From assembly GCF_003318235.1 (NCBI RefSeq), contig NZ_QOCG01000009.1, positions 124,001 to 188,000 on the forward strand: a stretch of 64,000 bases of DNA, in the 5' to 3' direction. Positions 9,419 to 20,397 of the stretch are shown here, piece by piece. Position numbers and translations under genes: made by a program. Numbering within the stretch: the stretch's first letter is position 1; every line of letters begins with the position of its first letter. Source of the stretch: Loktanella sp. D2R18. GTDB lineage: Bacteria; Pseudomonadota; Alphaproteobacteria; Rhodobacterales; Rhodobacteraceae. The notes beneath the pieces were generated by a model. It had not been told where the DNA came from, made no database searches, and saw nothing but the letters and a program-made list of their open reading frames with translations.

Positions 9419-10428
9419 GCGATGCAATGAAACCGCTGATTTACGCAGCTTCTGAAGGGCCATTGTCGCGCGCACAGGCGCAAGAGGCTTTTGAAATCTT
9501 ATTTAAAGGCGACGCCACTCCGGCCCAAACGGGCGGCTTTTTGATGGCCCTACGCTCACGCGGCGAATCCGTTTCCGAATACGCCGCAGCCGCCGCTGTG
9601 ATGCGCGCGCATTGTGTGCCCGTCAAAGCCCCCGAAGGTGCGATGGATATCGTCGGCACGGGCGGTGACGGCAAACACACGTTGAATATTTCGACTGCAA
9701 CGGCCTTTGTTGTGGCGGGTGCAGGTGTACCTGTCGCCAAACACGGTAACCGTAACCTGTCGTCCAAATCTGGCACGGCGGATGTGCAATCCGCGCTCGG
9801 GATCAACGTCATGGCCACGCCAGAGATTGTTGAACGCGCCATTGCAGAGGCTGGGATTGGTTTCATGATGGCCCCAATGCACCATCCGGCAATGAAGCAT
9901 GTTGGGCCTGTGCGGCTTGAGTTGGGTTGCAAAACGATCTTTAACATCTTGGGACCGCTTACAAATCCGGCGGGCGTCAAACGCCAACTAACGGGCGCGT
10001 TTGCTGTCGATCTGATCCATCCAATGGCGGAGACCCTGCAACAGCTTGGGACTGAGAAAGCATGGCTTGTGCATGGAAGCGATGGCACAGATGAGATCAC
10101 GATTTGCGGGCCAACAGCGGTCGCAGCCCTTGAGGATGGCACCATCATATCACGCGAAATCCACCCCGAAGATGCCGGGCTGCCCGTGCATGATTTCCGC
10201 GACATTATTGGTGGCACCCCAGAAGAAAACGCAGCAGCGATGCGCGCACTATTGGATGGTGCGACGGGCGCTTACCGCGATGCGGTGTTGCTGAACGCTG
10301 CCGCAGCGCTAGTCGTGGCTGACAAGGCTGCCACGCTTCCCGAAGGCGTAGAGATCGCGCGCGACACTATCGACAGCGGCAAAGCCAAGCACGCTGTCGA
10401 AACGCTCGCACGGATCACATCGGCCTGA
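9415..10428 (+). CDS. trpD: Anthranilate phosphoribosyltransferase
   Basis: A 337-residue enzyme with the TrpD motifs [17 protein letters not shown] (PRPP binding), [30 protein letters not shown] and [11 protein letters not shown]. It transfers a phosphoribosyl group to anthranilate in the second step of the tryptophan branch. It overlaps trpG by four bases and its TGA stop shares one base with the ATG of the uracil-DNA glycosylase gene. Confidence 0.95.
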   Translation: MSDAMKPLIYAASEGPLSRAQAQEAFEILFKGDATPAQTGGFLMALRSRGESVSEYAAAAAVMRAHCVPVKAPEGAMDIVGTGGDGKHTLNISTATAFVVAGAGVPVAKHGNRNLSSKSGTADVQSALGINVMATPEIVERAIAEAGIGFMMAPMHHPAMKHVGPVRLELGCKTIFNILGPLTNPAGVKRQLTGAFAVDLIHPMAETLQQLGTEKAWLVHGSDGTDEITICGPTAVAALEDGTIISREIHPEDAGLPVHDFRDIIGGTPEENAAAMRALLDGATGAYRDAVLLNAAAALVVADKAATLPEGVEIARDTIDSGKAKHAVETLARITSA

Positions 10429-11069
10429 TGTTTGATCTGGGGCGATTGGGTGCGTGGCGCGATCTGGCGTTTTTTGATGACAATCTCCCGGCGATTGCGG
10501 CGCAGTTGGACACGGATATTCTCCCGCCGCCAATGCTGACATTTGCGGCCCTAGAACGCTGTCAACCAGATGCGACCCGAGTCGTCATCATCGGCCAAGA
10601 CCCTTACCATACACCCAGCAAAGCGGATGGGCTGGCGTTTTCGATCCCTGATGATTTTGGAGGACGCCTTGATAGTCTTGGCAATATTTTCAAAGAGATA
10701 GATAGCGATCTTGGGCAGCTACGCAGCAAGACCGGCCTTTCCGATTGGGCCGATCAAGGCGTGCTTTTGCTCAATACCGCGCTGACCGTGCAGCCCGGAA
10801 AACCCAGAGCCCACGCAAAATTAGGCTGGTCGCAACTGGTTCTTGAGGTGATCAAACGGCTGGATGATACCCCACGCGCCTTTATCCTTTGGGGTGGCCC
10901 GGCGCAGGCCTACGCCAAACATATCGCCCCCGGAAATCTGATCTTAACCTCGGCGCACCCGTCGCCATTATCATGTCACCGTGGTTTTTTCGGGTCGCGC
11001 CCATTTTCAAAGGTGAACCAGTGGCTTATTGAACAGGGGCAAGAGCCAATAAATTGGGCGGACCCATGA
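10428..11069 (+). CDS. ung: Uracil-DNA glycosylase (family 1, Ung type)
   Basis: A 213-residue protein with the family 1 signature [17 protein letters not shown], where Asp58 is the water-activating residue, the NTALTV strand and HPSPLS with His177. It removes uracil from DNA to start base excision repair. Length and both motifs support the Ung family rather than family 4 or 5 enzymes. It is embedded in the trp operon: its start overlaps the trpD stop and its TGA overlaps the trpC ATG (ATGA at 11066-11069), so its translation is tied to tryptophan genes. I see no separate promoter. Confidence 0.92.
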   Translation: MFDLGRLGAWRDLAFFDDNLPAIAAQLDTDILPPPMLTFAALERCQPDATRVVIIGQDPYHTPSKADGLAFSIPDDFGGRLDSLGNIFKEIDSDLGQLRSKTGLSDWADQGVLLLNTALTVQPGKPRAHAKLGWSQLVLEVIKRLDDTPRAFILWGGPAQAYAKHIAPGNLILTSAHPSPLSCHRGFFGSRPFSKVNQWLIEQGQEPINWADP

Positions 11070-11872
11070 CCGATATTCTCGAAAAGATCAAAACTTATAA
11101 GCTCGCGCATGTCGCGGCCTGCAAAGAAGCGGTGCCCCTGTCAGAGATTGAGGCACGTGCCAAAGACGCGCCGCCGACACGTGGGTTCGCCGACCGTCTG
11201 GCAGAGGCCGCGCGCGAAGGTTATGGGCTGATCGCCGAGATTAAAAAAGCAAGCCCGTCCAAAGGGTTGATCCGCGAAGACTTTCACCCGCCCGCGTTGG
11301 CTGAGGCGTATCAAGCGGGCGGCGCGACTTGCTTGTCCGTCCTCACCGATGGCCCATCCTTTCAAGGCGATGACAGCTATCTGACCGCTGCACGCAGCGC
11401 CGTTGACCTGCCCGCGCTGCGCAAAGATTTTATGTATGACACTTACCAAGTCGCCGAAGCCCGCGCGCTGCACGCCGATTGCATTTTAATCATCTTGGCC
11501 TCTGTATCAGATGCGCAAGCCCAAGAGCTTGAGGCCGCAGCATTTGAATGGGACATGGATGTGTTGCTAGAGGTCCATGACGCTGCTGAATTAGAACGCG
11601 CAAGCTTGCTTAAATCACCGCTGATGGGGATCAATAACCGTAACCTCAAGACCTTTGAAACCACGCTTGATACCACACGCACCCTATCGAAACTGGTCCC
11701 TGCGGATCGTACAATTGTATGCGAAAGCGGGTTAAACACGCCCGAGGAACTTGCGGATATGGCCCGCTACGGTGCGCGCACGTTTTTGATCGGCGAAAGC
11801 TTGATGCGTCAAGGTGACGTGGCGACCGCGACCCGCACATTACTTGCGAACCCCGCAATCGGTGGCATGTGA
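11066..11872 (+). CDS. trpC: Indole-3-glycerol phosphate synthase
   Basis: A 268-residue (beta/alpha)8 enzyme with [46 protein letters not shown] and [12 protein letters not shown], all characteristic of TrpC. It closes the ring of carboxyphenylamino-deoxyribulose phosphate to indole-3-glycerol phosphate. The ATG at 11066 overlaps the ung stop by four bases; an in-frame TTG at 11054 is less likely. The stop overlaps the moaC ATG. trpF, trpB and trpA are not in the window. Confidence 0.95.
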   Translation: MTDILEKIKTYKLAHVAACKEAVPLSEIEARAKDAPPTRGFADRLAEAAREGYGLIAEIKKASPSKGLIREDFHPPALAEAYQAGGATCLSVLTDGPSFQGDDSYLTAARSAVDLPALRKDFMYDTYQVAEARALHADCILIILASVSDAQAQELEAAAFEWDMDVLLEVHDAAELERASLLKSPLMGINNRNLKTFETTLDTTRTLSKLVPADRTIVCESGLNTPEELADMARYGARTFLIGESLMRQGDVATATRTLLANPAIGGM

Positions 11873-12348
11873 TGACGGGCCTTAGCCACTTTGATGCCGA
11901 CGGTAGGGCGCATATGGTCGATGTGTCGGATAAACCCGTCACTGCACGCGTGGCCGTGGCAGAGGCGTTCATTAAAATGACCGCGACGACCTTGGCGCTG
12001 ATTGTTGAAGGCCGCGCGGACAAAGGCGACGTTTTAGGTATCGCCCGGATCGCGGGTATCATGGCTGCCAAAAAGACCGCTGATCTGATCCCATTGTGTC
12101 ACCCGTTGCCGATCACCAAAGTCGCTCTCGACCTGACCCCCGATGAAAGCTTGCCCGGCATCCGCATTACGGCCACCGTCAAAACGGGTGGGCAAACGGG
12201 CGTCGAGATGGAGGCGCTAACCGCTGCGAGCACAGCCGCATTGACCGTCTATGACATGGTGAAAGCGGTGCAAAAAGACATGGAAATCGGCGGCATCCGC
12301 GTCACGTTGAAAGACGGAGGCAAATCGGGGCGGTTTGAAAACCCATGA
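11872..12348 (+). CDS. moaC: Cyclic pyranopterin monophosphate synthase
   Basis: A protein of 158 residues beginning [19 protein letters not shown], with [18 protein letters not shown] and [21 protein letters not shown], the conserved active-site blocks of MoaC. It acts with MoaA in the first stage of molybdenum cofactor synthesis, converting the GTP-derived intermediate to cyclic pyranopterin monophosphate. The ATG at 11872 shares its A with the trpC TGA. The stop overlaps the start of the broken GIY-YIG gene by four bases. Confidence 0.95.
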   Translation: MTGLSHFDADGRAHMVDVSDKPVTARVAVAEAFIKMTATTLALIVEGRADKGDVLGIARIAGIMAAKKTADLIPLCHPLPITKVALDLTPDESLPGIRITATVKTGGQTGVEMEALTAASTAALTVYDMVKAVQKDMEIGGIRVTLKDGGKSGRFENP

Positions 12349-12797
12349 CGAAGGCAGGGCGCTCACTTGAACTTTTCTTTGTCGATGGGCGTGCCGATGG
12401 GATGCTAACCGCTGAAGTGTTCAACTGGACCGGCCATGTTCTGCGCACCCAAATTTGAATGTATAGTGCCACGTCGCGGCCTGCATGCCTTTGCGATTGC
12501 GCAAGGTGGTGAGGTGATTGTGCAAGCAGGTTCATCTGTGCGCGCAACGTGGGTCGGCGAACGTACTAGCAAAGCAAGATATTCGAAACTTCGTGATAAC
12601 TTGTCGCAAACGGCACGATCGCTGGGACGGATGATACCGCGATTTTCACACAAGATTACGCATTTTCCAGCCCACCATCTGCAGCGGCGGTCGTATTAGG
12701 ATGTTCGGCGAATAGGCGTACGTCATGGGTACACTTCACGACGCAAGAAACCTATGCTGACTGGGAAACCGCACAATTGAATGATGTCACCCCATGA
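12345..12797 (+). pseudogene. Remnant of a GIY-YIG nuclease / DUF4357 family gene
   Basis: Three pieces in three reading frames match the two ends of a GIY-YIG family protein found in this bacterial group. Piece 1 (12345-12458) encodes RSLELFFVDGRADGMLTAEV and FNWTGHVLRTQI, then stops. Piece 2 (from about 12454) encodes FECIVPRRG, EVIVQAGSSVRATWVGE and YSKLRDNL, like a C-terminal DUF4357 domain. Piece 3 (from about 12647) encodes FTQDYAFSSPPSAAAVVLG and TYADWETAQLNDVTP, then TGA. The middle, which would hold the GIY-YIG catalytic domain, is missing, so the damage is an internal deletion plus a frameshift near 12630. Both ends keep ATGA overlaps with moaC and moeA. The family match is from recognised motifs, not a search. 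Confidence 0.75.
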
Positions 12798-13966
12798 TCA
12801 CCGTCGATGCAGCCCTTGATCACCTCTTTGCGCTCAGCGCGCCTTTGGCCGTTGAAACGGTTCCACTGACACGAGCGTTTGGCCGCAATTTGGCGCGGGA
12901 TGTTACCGCGACACGCGATCAGCCGCCCTTTGCTGCTTCGGCGATGGATGGCTATGCGGTGTGCCGTGCGGATGTTCGCCCCGGCATTGTGTTACAGGTG
13001 ATTGGTGAGGCGGCTGCAGGGCATGCGCTTGCCACGGCGGTGAAACCAGGCGAAGCGGCCCGGATTTTCACAGGGGCCCCGTTGCCTGCGGGGGCGGATC
13101 ATGTGGTGATCCAAGAGGATGTCACCCGCGCTGGCGACATGATTACACTCGGGTCCGATTTAGAAACCAAACCCTACGTCCGCCCCGCAGGCGCTGATTT
13201 TCGGATCGGCGATCAGATCAAAGCGCCCCGTGTCTTATCCGCTGCGGATATTGCCTTGCTTGCCTCAATGAATATCGCGCAAGTCCCCGTCAGCCGCCGC
13301 CCCGTTGTTGCGATTATCGCGACGGGCGATGAATTGGTGCAACCCGGCGAGACCCCCGACCCCGATCAGATCATCGCATCCAACAGTTTTGGACTGGCCG
13401 CATTGGTGCAAAGCCTTGGCGCACACCCGCGCCTGCTGCCGATTGCGCGTGATAATATCCCAGCGCTTGAATTGGCATTTGATCTCGCGGGTGATGCCGA
13501 TCTGATCGTGACAATAGGCGGGGCCTCGGTCGGCGATCATGATTTGGTGGGGCAAGTCGCGCAATCAAAAGGCATGCAGCAGGCGTTCTATAAGATCGCG
13601 ATGCGCCCCGGCAAACCCTTGATGGCTGGGCGCATGGGCACTGCGGTGATGATCGGCCTACCGGGCAACCCAGTGTCTGCGATGGTCTGCGGCCATGTGT
13701 TTCTCGCACCTGTTATCCGCCATATGTTGGGGCAAGACCCCACGCCTGCGCCGCGCCAAAGCGCTGTTCTAGCGGCACAGGTTGGTCCAAACGGGTCGCG
13801 CGAACATTACACCCGTGCGCGTCTTGGCCCGGATGGAGTGACCGTATTTGAGCGACAGGATTCCGCGCTACTCACTGTTTTGGCCGACGCTAATTGCCTA
13901 GCCATACGGCCGATCAACGATCCAGCCCGCGCTGCTGGCGACAAAATTCAGATTATCCCGCTGTAA
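12794..13966 (+). CDS. moeA: Molybdopterin molybdenumtransferase
   Basis: A 390-residue protein with the MoeA order of motifs: FAASAMDGYAV near residue 50, GEAARIFTGAPLPAGADHVV, VAIIATGDELV, IVTIGGASVGDHD, and KIAMRPGKPLMAGRM followed by GLPGNPVSAMVC. MoeA inserts molybdate into adenylylated molybdopterin to complete the cofactor. The ATG overlaps the stop of the GIY-YIG remnant (ATGA), so coupling from the broken gene may still be used. moaC and moeA are here expressed with trpC as one probable transcript. Confidence 0.95.
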   Translation: MITVDAALDHLFALSAPLAVETVPLTRAFGRNLARDVTATRDQPPFAASAMDGYAVCRADVRPGIVLQVIGEAAAGHALATAVKPGEAARIFTGAPLPAGADHVVIQEDVTRAGDMITLGSDLETKPYVRPAGADFRIGDQIKAPRVLSAADIALLASMNIAQVPVSRRPVVAIIATGDELVQPGETPDPDQIIASNSFGLAALVQSLGAHPRLLPIARDNIPALELAFDLAGDADLIVTIGGASVGDHDLVGQVAQSKGMQQAFYKIAMRPGKPLMAGRMGTAVMIGLPGNPVSAMVCGHVFLAPVIRHMLGQDPTPAPRQSAVLAAQVGPNGSREHYTRARLGPDGVTVFERQDSALLTVLADANCLAIRPINDPARAAGDKIQIIPL

Positions 13967-13978
13967 ACCGCGCACAGG

Positions 13979-14007
13979 TTGACACAAAACAAGAACATGA
14001 ATAGAAC
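13979..14007 (+). promoter_or_regulatory. lexA promoter with overlapping SOS box
   Basis: GAAC-ATGAATA-GAAC at 13993-14007 fits the alphaproteobacterial LexA operator GAAC-N7-GAAC. It sits inside a plausible promoter: TTGACA at 13979-13984, a 17-base spacer, and TAGAAC at 14002-14007, so the second half-site coincides with the -10 element. LexA bound here would block its own promoter. The sites are read directly; occupancy is inferred. Confidence 0.8.
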
Positions 14008-14035
14008 ATATGCAAAACCTACTTGGGGATAAGTC

Positions 14036-14722
14036 ATGCTTACGAAAAAACAGCTCGATCTTTTAGCCTTTATTAACACCCGAATTCAGCGTGATGGTGT
14101 CCCACCCAGTTTTGATGAAATGAAAGAAGCACTGGATTTAAGGTCTAAATCCGGGATTCACCGCTTGATCACGGCGCTTGAAGAACGTGGATTCATCCGG
14201 CGGCTTGCCCACCGTGCACGCGCGCTTGAAATTGTGAAGCTACCCGATGCAATGCAAAGTAAATCTGGGTTTACCCCACGTGTGATTGACGGTGACAAAC
14301 CCGACAGCACGCCGCCTGCCGCCATGTCGATCGACAATGGCGCGGTTGAATTGCCTGTGATGGGTCGGATTGCAGCCGGCGTCCCGATTGAGGCGATTAG
14401 CCAAGTGTCGCATAATGTGTCGGTGCCGCAATCCATGATCGGTGCCGGTGATCACTATGCGCTTGAAGTCAAAGGCGATTCGATGATCGACGCGGGCATT
14501 AACGACGGTGATGTCGTGGTGATCCGTGAAACAACTGTTGCGGATAATGGCGACATTGTTGTGGCCCTTGTTGAGGGCCACGAAGCCACGCTTAAACGGT
14601 TCCGTCGTAATGGCAGTGCCATCGCGCTTGAAGCAGCCAACCCCGCCTATGAAACCCGTGTGTTCCGCGATGATCAGGTGAAGGTCCAAGGCCGGTTGGT
14701 TGGGTTGATCCGCACGTACTAG
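14036..14722 (+). CDS. lexA: SOS repressor LexA
   Basis: A 228-residue protein with an N-terminal winged-helix DNA-binding domain ([31 protein letters not shown]) and a C-terminal S24 protease domain. The self-cleavage bond is Ala114-Gly115 in RIAAGVPIE, the nucleophile Ser149 in GDSMIDAG and the general base Lys187 in EATLKRF. It represses DNA-damage genes until RecA filaments trigger cleavage. The promoter region carries its own operator. Its last four bases overlap the end of convergent comEC. Confidence 0.96.
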   Translation: MLTKKQLDLLAFINTRIQRDGVPPSFDEMKEALDLRSKSGIHRLITALEERGFIRRLAHRARALEIVKLPDAMQSKSGFTPRVIDGDKPDSTPPAAMSIDNGAVELPVMGRIAAGVPIEAISQVSHNVSVPQSMIGAGDHYALEVKGDSMIDAGINDGDVVVIRETTVADNGDIVVALVEGHEATLKRFRRNGSAIALEAANPAYETRVFRDDQVKVQGRLVGLIRTY

Positions 14723-16797
14723 GGCGCATGTAGCAAGATCTCTGACGTGGGCGCGGCATCAGCGTTCGCGTTCCATAGGCGATTACCTACCACGCCTTGG
14801 GCCGTCGTCAGGCGCAAATCCCCCGCATCCGAAAGATCAAAGGCAAGCGCCCCTGTTTGCCGCAACCGGTTGATATCGAAAGTGATACAGGGGCGCCCGG
14901 AGACATCCTCTTGGTTGCTAATGAGGACATCTGCGCCGCCACAACCATGTAGTGCGGCAAGTGCAGTTTTCCCAGTCACCTGCAAAACCTGCCATTCCCC
15001 GACATGCGCGCGCACTATACGCCCGTCGCGCGTATAGCCAGGACGACTGGCAGCCATTTCCTGCGGCGCGGGCCCGCCATCGTTTTCGAGCCAAATTTGG
15101 GCGATAAAACTGCTTCCCTTGGATTTGGACAGCGCCCGCCCTTCTGACCCCATGACCCCGATCATCGCCGCATTGTCCGCCACTAAAAGTGTCGGTCGGG
15201 TTGCCTGCCCCCAAAGCAGGAAAGACACAACAACCGGAACGATGCCAATCGCGCGGCCGCGCCCCTGCCAAAGGATGATCCACAACAAACCCAATGCAAG
15301 CAGCGGCACCACCCCACTGCTTGGTGCAATGACATGTCCAACAGCGCCATCCCAGCCTGACACCGTCTGTGCGACCCACAAAATCCACTGCAAACCCCAG
15401 GCCATCACGGTAAAGCCAATCCAAGATAATCCAGCTGGCGCGAGACAAATCGCCATAACCGCAGCGGGCATCACCAACACGCCCATCAATGGAACGCTCG
15501 CCAAATTTGCGATCAGCCCGAAGTGCGCGATTTGGTTAAAATGGGCGGCAGCAAACGGCGCGGTGGCAAGCCCCGCCACAAATGATGAAATCACGACCGA
15601 AAACACGCCGCGTACCCATTTGGGCCAGCCGGACATATCAAACTGACGCAGCCAGCCAAAGACCGCAACAAGCGCTGTGGTCGCCGCGAATGACATTTGA
15701 AACCCGGGGCCCATCAATGCTTCGGGCTGCCAAAGCAACACAATGATTGCTGCGATTGCCACTGCACGTAACGTCAATGCGCGCCTGTCCAAAAGCACCG
15801 CCACCAACATCACAGCGACCATGATAAATGCACGCTCGGTTGCGACATTGCCGCCAGAAAGCGCCAGATAAAACGCCCCAACGATCAAAGCGCAGATCGC
15901 GGCGATCTTTTTCGTATGAAACCGCAGTGAAATAGTCGCGCTTAACGCCAACCCATATCGGATCAGCGCGAAGATAAACCCGGTCAGCAGCCCCATATGC
16001 AATCCCGAGATTGCCAAAAGATGCGCAAGGTTCGCCGCCCGTAAATCAGCCAATGTTTCTTGGCGCATCGCAGACCGGTCCCCCGTCATGATCGCCGCTG
16101 CAAAAGCCCCGGGATCGCCCGGGATCGCGGTTTGCACAAAGCTGGAAAGCTGCATGCGGATCGCAAAAATGCGCATCTGCAATGATCCTTGATCCGGCGC
16201 ATAAAGCCGCAAGACGGGTGTGCGCGTGTACCCGACAGCCCCGAGTCCCAAAAACCACGCATGCCGCTGAAAATCAAAGCCGCCGGGTTCTGCTGGCCCC
16301 GCAGGCGGCGAAAGATGCCCGGTTAGAACGAGCGTTTCACCGGCTTTGTAAGTGGTGACCACTTGATCACCATGTACCGAAACCCGTACCCGTGCAGGCG
16401 TACGCGCCGGAGACATACGCGAAAGCACCACCTGATCCAGCGTCAGACGCGGCGCATCGCTGGCAGATCGATCGATATTGACGACCCGCCCTTGGATAGG
16501 GCCGTAATAGCGAAAGCCAAGCACGGGTTCGGCGACCGCCCCTGTGCGCCACTGGGCAACCCCGCCCCCTGCAAGCACAAGCGCGATACCGATTGCAAAG
16601 GGCGCAATTGCGGGCGTTATCCAGCGCGCACACACAAACAAAGCTGCCGCAATCGCCCAAACGGCACCCACAACGTCGCGACCGGGTTCCTCTGGCAATG
16701 AAAAATATGCCCCGATTCCAATCGCAAGGCACACAGGCACCCAACCGATCAAGCCACCGCGTTGCGCCAATAGCGTGTCTTGCAGAGCTGCGCGCAC
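14719..16797 (-). CDS. comEC: ComEC/Rec2 family competence protein
   Basis: A 692-residue inner-membrane protein. After N-terminal membrane segments comes an OB-like external region (residues about 100-170, [15 protein letters not shown]), then the competence domain with [17 protein letters not shown] and many membrane helices, and a C-terminal beta-lactamase-like region (from about 540) that looks degenerate. ComEC forms the channel that brings single-stranded DNA into the cytoplasm in transformation; some homologues act in GTA recipient uptake. It starts with GTG at 16797 and runs convergent with lexA, overlapping by four bases. No other competence gene is in the window. Confidence 0.88.
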   Translation of the reverse strand: MRAALQDTLLAQRGGLIGWVPVCLAIGIGAYFSLPEEPGRDVVGAVWAIAAALFVCARWITPAIAPFAIGIALVLAGGGVAQWRTGAVAEPVLGFRYYGPIQGRVVNIDRSASDAPRLTLDQVVLSRMSPARTPARVRVSVHGDQVVTTYKAGETLVLTGHLSPPAGPAEPGGFDFQRHAWFLGLGAVGYTRTPVLRLYAPDQGSLQMRIFAIRMQLSSFVQTAIPGDPGAFAAAIMTGDRSAMRQETLADLRAANLAHLLAISGLHMGLLTGFIFALIRYGLALSATISLRFHTKKIAAICALIVGAFYLALSGGNVATERAFIMVAVMLVAVLLDRRALTLRAVAIAAIIVLLWQPEALMGPGFQMSFAATTALVAVFGWLRQFDMSGWPKWVRGVFSVVISSFVAGLATAPFAAAHFNQIAHFGLIANLASVPLMGVLVMPAAVMAICLAPAGLSWIGFTVMAWGLQWILWVAQTVSGWDGAVGHVIAPSSGVVPLLALGLLWIILWQGRGRAIGIVPVVVSFLLWGQATRPTLLVADNAAMIGVMGSEGRALSKSKGSSFIAQIWLENDGGPAPQEMAASRPGYTRDGRIVRAHVGEWQVLQVTGKTALAALHGCGGADVLISNQEDVSGRPCITFDINRLRQTGALAFDLSDAGDLRLTTAQGVVGNRLWNANADAAPTSEILLHAP

Positions 16798-16878
16798 TTG
16801 TTCTTTACCCCACAGTTTTGTATCCCCGCCCCATCCGGGACCCTACCGGAATGCTGGTTAGCGAAAGGTTAATTCCCC

Positions 16879-18273
16879 ATGTCCGTTGTCACTCGTTTTG
16901 CCCCTTCACCCACTGGCGCCCTGCATATCGGCGGCGCGCGCACGGCCCTGTTTAACTGGCTTTATGCCCGTGGGCGCGGCGGAAAATTCGTGTTGCGGAT
17001 TGAAGACACCGACAAGACCCGATCAACAGATGAAAATAAGCAGGCTATTCTCGACGGGCTCAGCTGGCTTGGACTTGATTGGGATGGCGATCCTGTGAGC
17101 CAAGCGGAAAACGCACCGCGTCACGTCGAAGTCGCGCAGCAGATGCTGGCAGATGGGCACGCGTATAAGTGTTTTAGCACGCAAGATGAAATCGAAGCCT
17201 TCCGCGAAACGGCGCGTGCGACCAAGCAATCAACGCTGTTCCAATCACCTTGGCGCGATGTGGCAGCCGCTGATCACCCGGACCTGCCCTTTGTGATCCG
17301 TCTTAAGGCCCCACGCGACGGCAAGACAACCCTGCATGATGAGGTCCAAGGCGACGTCACATGGGCGAATGATCAGCTTGATGATATGATCTTGCTGCGC
17401 TCGGATGGTTCGCCTGTATATATGCTGGCCGTCGTTGTTGATGACCATGATATGGGCGTGACCCATGTGATCCGCGGCGATGATCACCTTGCGAATGCCT
17501 TCCGCCAGAACCTCATTTACGACGCCATGGGCTGGGCTAAACCCGTTCTGGCCCATATTCCGTTGATCTTTGGCCCTGATGGCAAAAAACTGTCCAAACG
17601 CCACGGCGCGACGGGTGCGGCCGAATACCAGCAGATGGGCTACCCGGCTGCGGGCATGCGCAATTATTTGACTCGCCTCGGCTGGAGCCATGGCGATGAT
17701 GAATTCTTTACCGACGCGCAGGCGCGCGAATGGTTTGATCTGAACGGAATTGGGAAATCACCCGCCCGGTTTGACACCAAAAAGCTCACGAATATTTGCG
17801 GCCAACATATTGCGGGATCCGACGATGCTGCACTGCTGCAAGAACTGCAAAAATACTTGGTTTCCGTTGGGGAAGATGCCCTGACAGACCAACAAAATGA
17901 TCGTTTTTTACGTGCAATGCATTGCCTCAAAGAACGCGCAAAGACCATGCCTGATCTTCTTGAAAAAGCGCGATTTTTATTGGTAAACCACCCCATTGAT
18001 CGGGATGAGAAAGCGCAAAACCTGCTCGACGATGTATCCCGTGGTATACTGTCGGAATTGACGCCGCAGCTGCAAAATGCTAGCTGGACGCGTGACACCT
18101 TAGAAGGGATCGTCGCGTCGCTTGCCGAAGCTCATGAAACGAAACTAGGCAAACTTGCAGGGCCGCTACGTGCGGCGCTGGCTGGGCGTGCGGTTTCACC
18201 AAGTGTGTTCGATATGATGTTGGTCTTGGGGCAAGCGGAAACAATTGCGCGGATACAAGACGCCAGCGACTGA
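16879..18273 (+). CDS. gltX: Glutamyl-tRNA synthetase
   Basis: A 464-residue class I aminoacyl-tRNA synthetase with the HIGH-type motif [18 protein letters not shown] at the N-terminus and the KMSKS-type motif KKLSKRHGA. It attaches glutamate to tRNA-Glu; in many alphaproteobacteria one of two GltX copies also charges tRNA-Gln for amidation, which cannot be decided here. The gene is divergent from comEC and lies 93 bases upstream of gltA. Confidence 0.94.
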   Translation: MSVVTRFAPSPTGALHIGGARTALFNWLYARGRGGKFVLRIEDTDKTRSTDENKQAILDGLSWLGLDWDGDPVSQAENAPRHVEVAQQMLADGHAYKCFSTQDEIEAFRETARATKQSTLFQSPWRDVAAADHPDLPFVIRLKAPRDGKTTLHDEVQGDVTWANDQLDDMILLRSDGSPVYMLAVVVDDHDMGVTHVIRGDDHLANAFRQNLIYDAMGWAKPVLAHIPLIFGPDGKKLSKRHGATGAAEYQQMGYPAAGMRNYLTRLGWSHGDDEFFTDAQAREWFDLNGIGKSPARFDTKKLTNICGQHIAGSDDAALLQELQKYLVSVGEDALTDQQNDRFLRAMHCLKERAKTMPDLLEKARFLLVNHPIDRDEKAQNLLDDVSRGILSELTPQLQNASWTRDTLEGIVASLAEAHETKLGKLAGPLRAALAGRAVSPSVFDMMLVLGQAETIARIQDASD

Positions 18274-18366
18274 AACTAATTCGTTACGATTGGCTGCTAG
18301 CTGGAACACCGACGAACAAAGATGCGCCGGCAACACCTGCGTTGCGCGGCATAAAGGGGAAGATAT

Positions 18367-19662
18367 ATGGCTGAAAATACAGATACCGCAAAACTAACGA
18401 TTAAGGGCGAAACTTACGAGTTGCCGATCCACTCCCCTACGGCAGGCCCTGACGTTGTCGATATTCGCAAGCTATATGCCCAAGCGAACGTGTTCACCTA
18501 TGACCCCGGTTTTACGTCAACATCAGCTTGCGACAGCACAATCACATTCATCGACGGTGACGAAGGTGTGTTGCTGCACCGCGGATACCCAATCGATCAA
18601 CTTGCTGGTCAATCACATTACCTCGAAGTTTGTTATTTGCTGCTTTATGGTGAACTTCCTTCGGCGGCTGAGCTGGAGAAGTTTGAGCGTCTCGTGACCA
18701 ATCACACGATGATCCACGAACAGATGCACAACTTCTTCCGTGGGTTCCGCCGCGACGCACACCCAATGGCAACGATGGTTGGTGTTGTGGGTGCGATGTC
18801 CGCATTTTACCACGATTCAACGGATATCAACGATCATCATCAACGCGAAGTTGCGTCAATCCGTTTGGTCGCAAAGATGCCAACGATTGCGGCTATGGCT
18901 TACAAATATTCGATCGGCCAGCCGTTTGTATATCCGCGCAATGATTTGGATTACGCGTCAAACTTCTTGCACATGTGTTTCTCTGTCCCCGCAGAAGAAT
19001 ACCACGTGAACCCCGTTTTGGCACGCGCGATGGACCGCATCTTTACGCTGCACGCTGATCACGAGCAAAACGCATCGACATCGACCGTGCGTTTGGCATC
19101 ATCTTCGGGTGCTAACCCGTTCGCGTGTATTGCGGCTGGTATTGCGTGTCTTTGGGGCCCTGCCCACGGTGGCGCCAACCAAGCCTGCCTTGAAATGCTC
19201 AAAGAAATCGGCTCAGTCGACCGTATCCCTGAATTCATTGCCCGCGCAAAAGACAAAAACGACAGCTACCGCCTGATGGGCTTTGGCCACCGCGTTTACA
19301 AAAACTTTGACCCGCGCGCGACTGTGATGAAACAGTCTGCGGACGAAGTTCTTGAACTGCTCGGCGTCGAAGACAACCCACTGTTGCAGGTCGCGATGGA
19401 GCTTGAAAAGCAAGCGCTTGCTGATCCGTATTTCGCAGATAAGAAACTGTTCCCGAACGTTGATTTCTACTCGGGTATCATCCTCGAGGCGATGGGTTTC
19501 CCAACATCGATGTTCACGCCAATCTTTGCGATGGCCCGCACCGTCGGTTGGATTTCTCAGTGGAAAGAACAGCTTGCCGATCCACAGTTGAAAATCGGTC
19601 GCCCTCGCCAGCTTTACCTTGGCGAGACACACCGCGACTATATCGACATCGAAAAGCGCTAA
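18367..19662 (+). CDS. gltA: Citrate synthase
   Basis: A 431-residue type II citrate synthase. It has the active-site blocks [31 protein letters not shown] and [15 protein letters not shown]. It condenses oxaloacetate and acetyl-CoA at the entry of the TCA cycle. A clear AAGGGGA ribosome-binding site precedes the ATG and a strong intrinsic terminator follows at once, so the transcript ends with this gene. Confidence 0.96.
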   Translation: MAENTDTAKLTIKGETYELPIHSPTAGPDVVDIRKLYAQANVFTYDPGFTSTSACDSTITFIDGDEGVLLHRGYPIDQLAGQSHYLEVCYLLLYGELPSAAELEKFERLVTNHTMIHEQMHNFFRGFRRDAHPMATMVGVVGAMSAFYHDSTDINDHHQREVASIRLVAKMPTIAAMAYKYSIGQPFVYPRNDLDYASNFLHMCFSVPAEEYHVNPVLARAMDRIFTLHADHEQNASTSTVRLASSSGANPFACIAAGIACLWGPAHGGANQACLEMLKEIGSVDRIPEFIARAKDKNDSYRLMGFGHRVYKNFDPRATVMKQSADEVLELLGVEDNPLLQVAMELEKQALADPYFADKKLFPNVDFYSGIILEAMGFPTSMFTPIFAMARTVGWISQWKEQLADPQLKIGRPRQLYLGETHRDYIDIEKR

Positions 19663-19668
19663 AAATTG

Positions 19669-19694
19669 GGCCACCTTCGGGTGGCCTTTTTCTT
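19669..19694 (+). terminator. Rho-independent terminator after gltA
   Basis: GGCCACC-TTCG-GGTGGCC followed by TTTTTCTT: a seven-pair GC-rich stem with a stable TTCG loop and a U tract, beginning seven bases after the gltA stop codon. Confidence 0.93.
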
Positions 19695-19735
19695 ATGAAC
19701 CCCACAGCCCCTCGCAAAATATCATAGGTTAATCC

Positions 19736-20242
19736 GTGACGCTCAAAACTGACCGCCTTGTGCTTCGTGAACCGCGCCCATCCGATCTGGATGCGATGTA
19801 TGCACTCTATAGCGATCTGCGCGACATGAAATATTGGTCGACCGCCCCACATGCAGATCGCTCTGCAACCAAAACCTTACTCGAGCGCACGATAGCTTCA
19901 TGGGAAGAAAACCCAGCCTATTTCCAAATGACATTGGATGGCACCTACATCGGAAATGTCGGGAATTATCGCGGTAGTGAGGTTGGGTTCATTTTGCATC
20001 CGGATCACTGGCGCAAAGGTTATGTGTTTGAAGCCATGCAAGCCGTAATCCCATATCTGTTTGATACCACCATGCACCCCGCATTAACGGCGGAAGCCGA
20101 CCCGCTGAATGTGGCATCCGTCGGGTTGCTGCGTCGGCTTGGTTTCGTAGAGACCCACACAGCCAAAAACACCCTTTGTATCAATGATGTCTGGTCAGAC
20201 AGTGTATATTTAGACTTGCCACGCCCAAAGAACCTGCATTAA
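19736..20242 (+). CDS. GNAT family N-acetyltransferase (RimJ/RimL type)
   Basis: A 168-residue protein with the GNAT pattern: TDRLVLREPRPSDLDAMY at the N-terminus, VGFILHPDHWRKGYVFEAM (acetyl-CoA loop), and NVASVGLLRRLGFVE near the end. It would transfer an acetyl group from acetyl-CoA to an amine on a protein or small molecule; the substrate is unknown. The start is GTG at 19736; no better ATG exists upstream in frame. It lies after the gltA terminator, so it needs its own promoter in the 41-base gap or read-through. Confidence 0.85.
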   Translation: MTLKTDRLVLREPRPSDLDAMYALYSDLRDMKYWSTAPHADRSATKTLLERTIASWEENPAYFQMTLDGTYIGNVGNYRGSEVGFILHPDHWRKGYVFEAMQAVIPYLFDTTMHPALTAEADPLNVASVGLLRRLGFVETHTAKNTLCINDVWSDSVYLDLPRPKNLH

Positions 20243-20397
20243 CCTAACACTGGTCATCAGTTCACCAAGGCGTCGCCAGTCCATCCCGGACCTCGCTAAA
20301 CCTGACATTGGCATATGAAGATCCGCTGCAATCAGCCGGATGATAAGGGCGACCATCACACCGCGTGCGGTGCCGGTACAGATTTCAGGGGCGCGAT

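Noticed and set aside
12436..12699. An 87-codon frame as an independent small gene
   Set aside because: Its codons match an internal piece of the GIY-YIG/DUF4357 family, with matching pieces in other frames on both sides, so it is part of a pseudogene.
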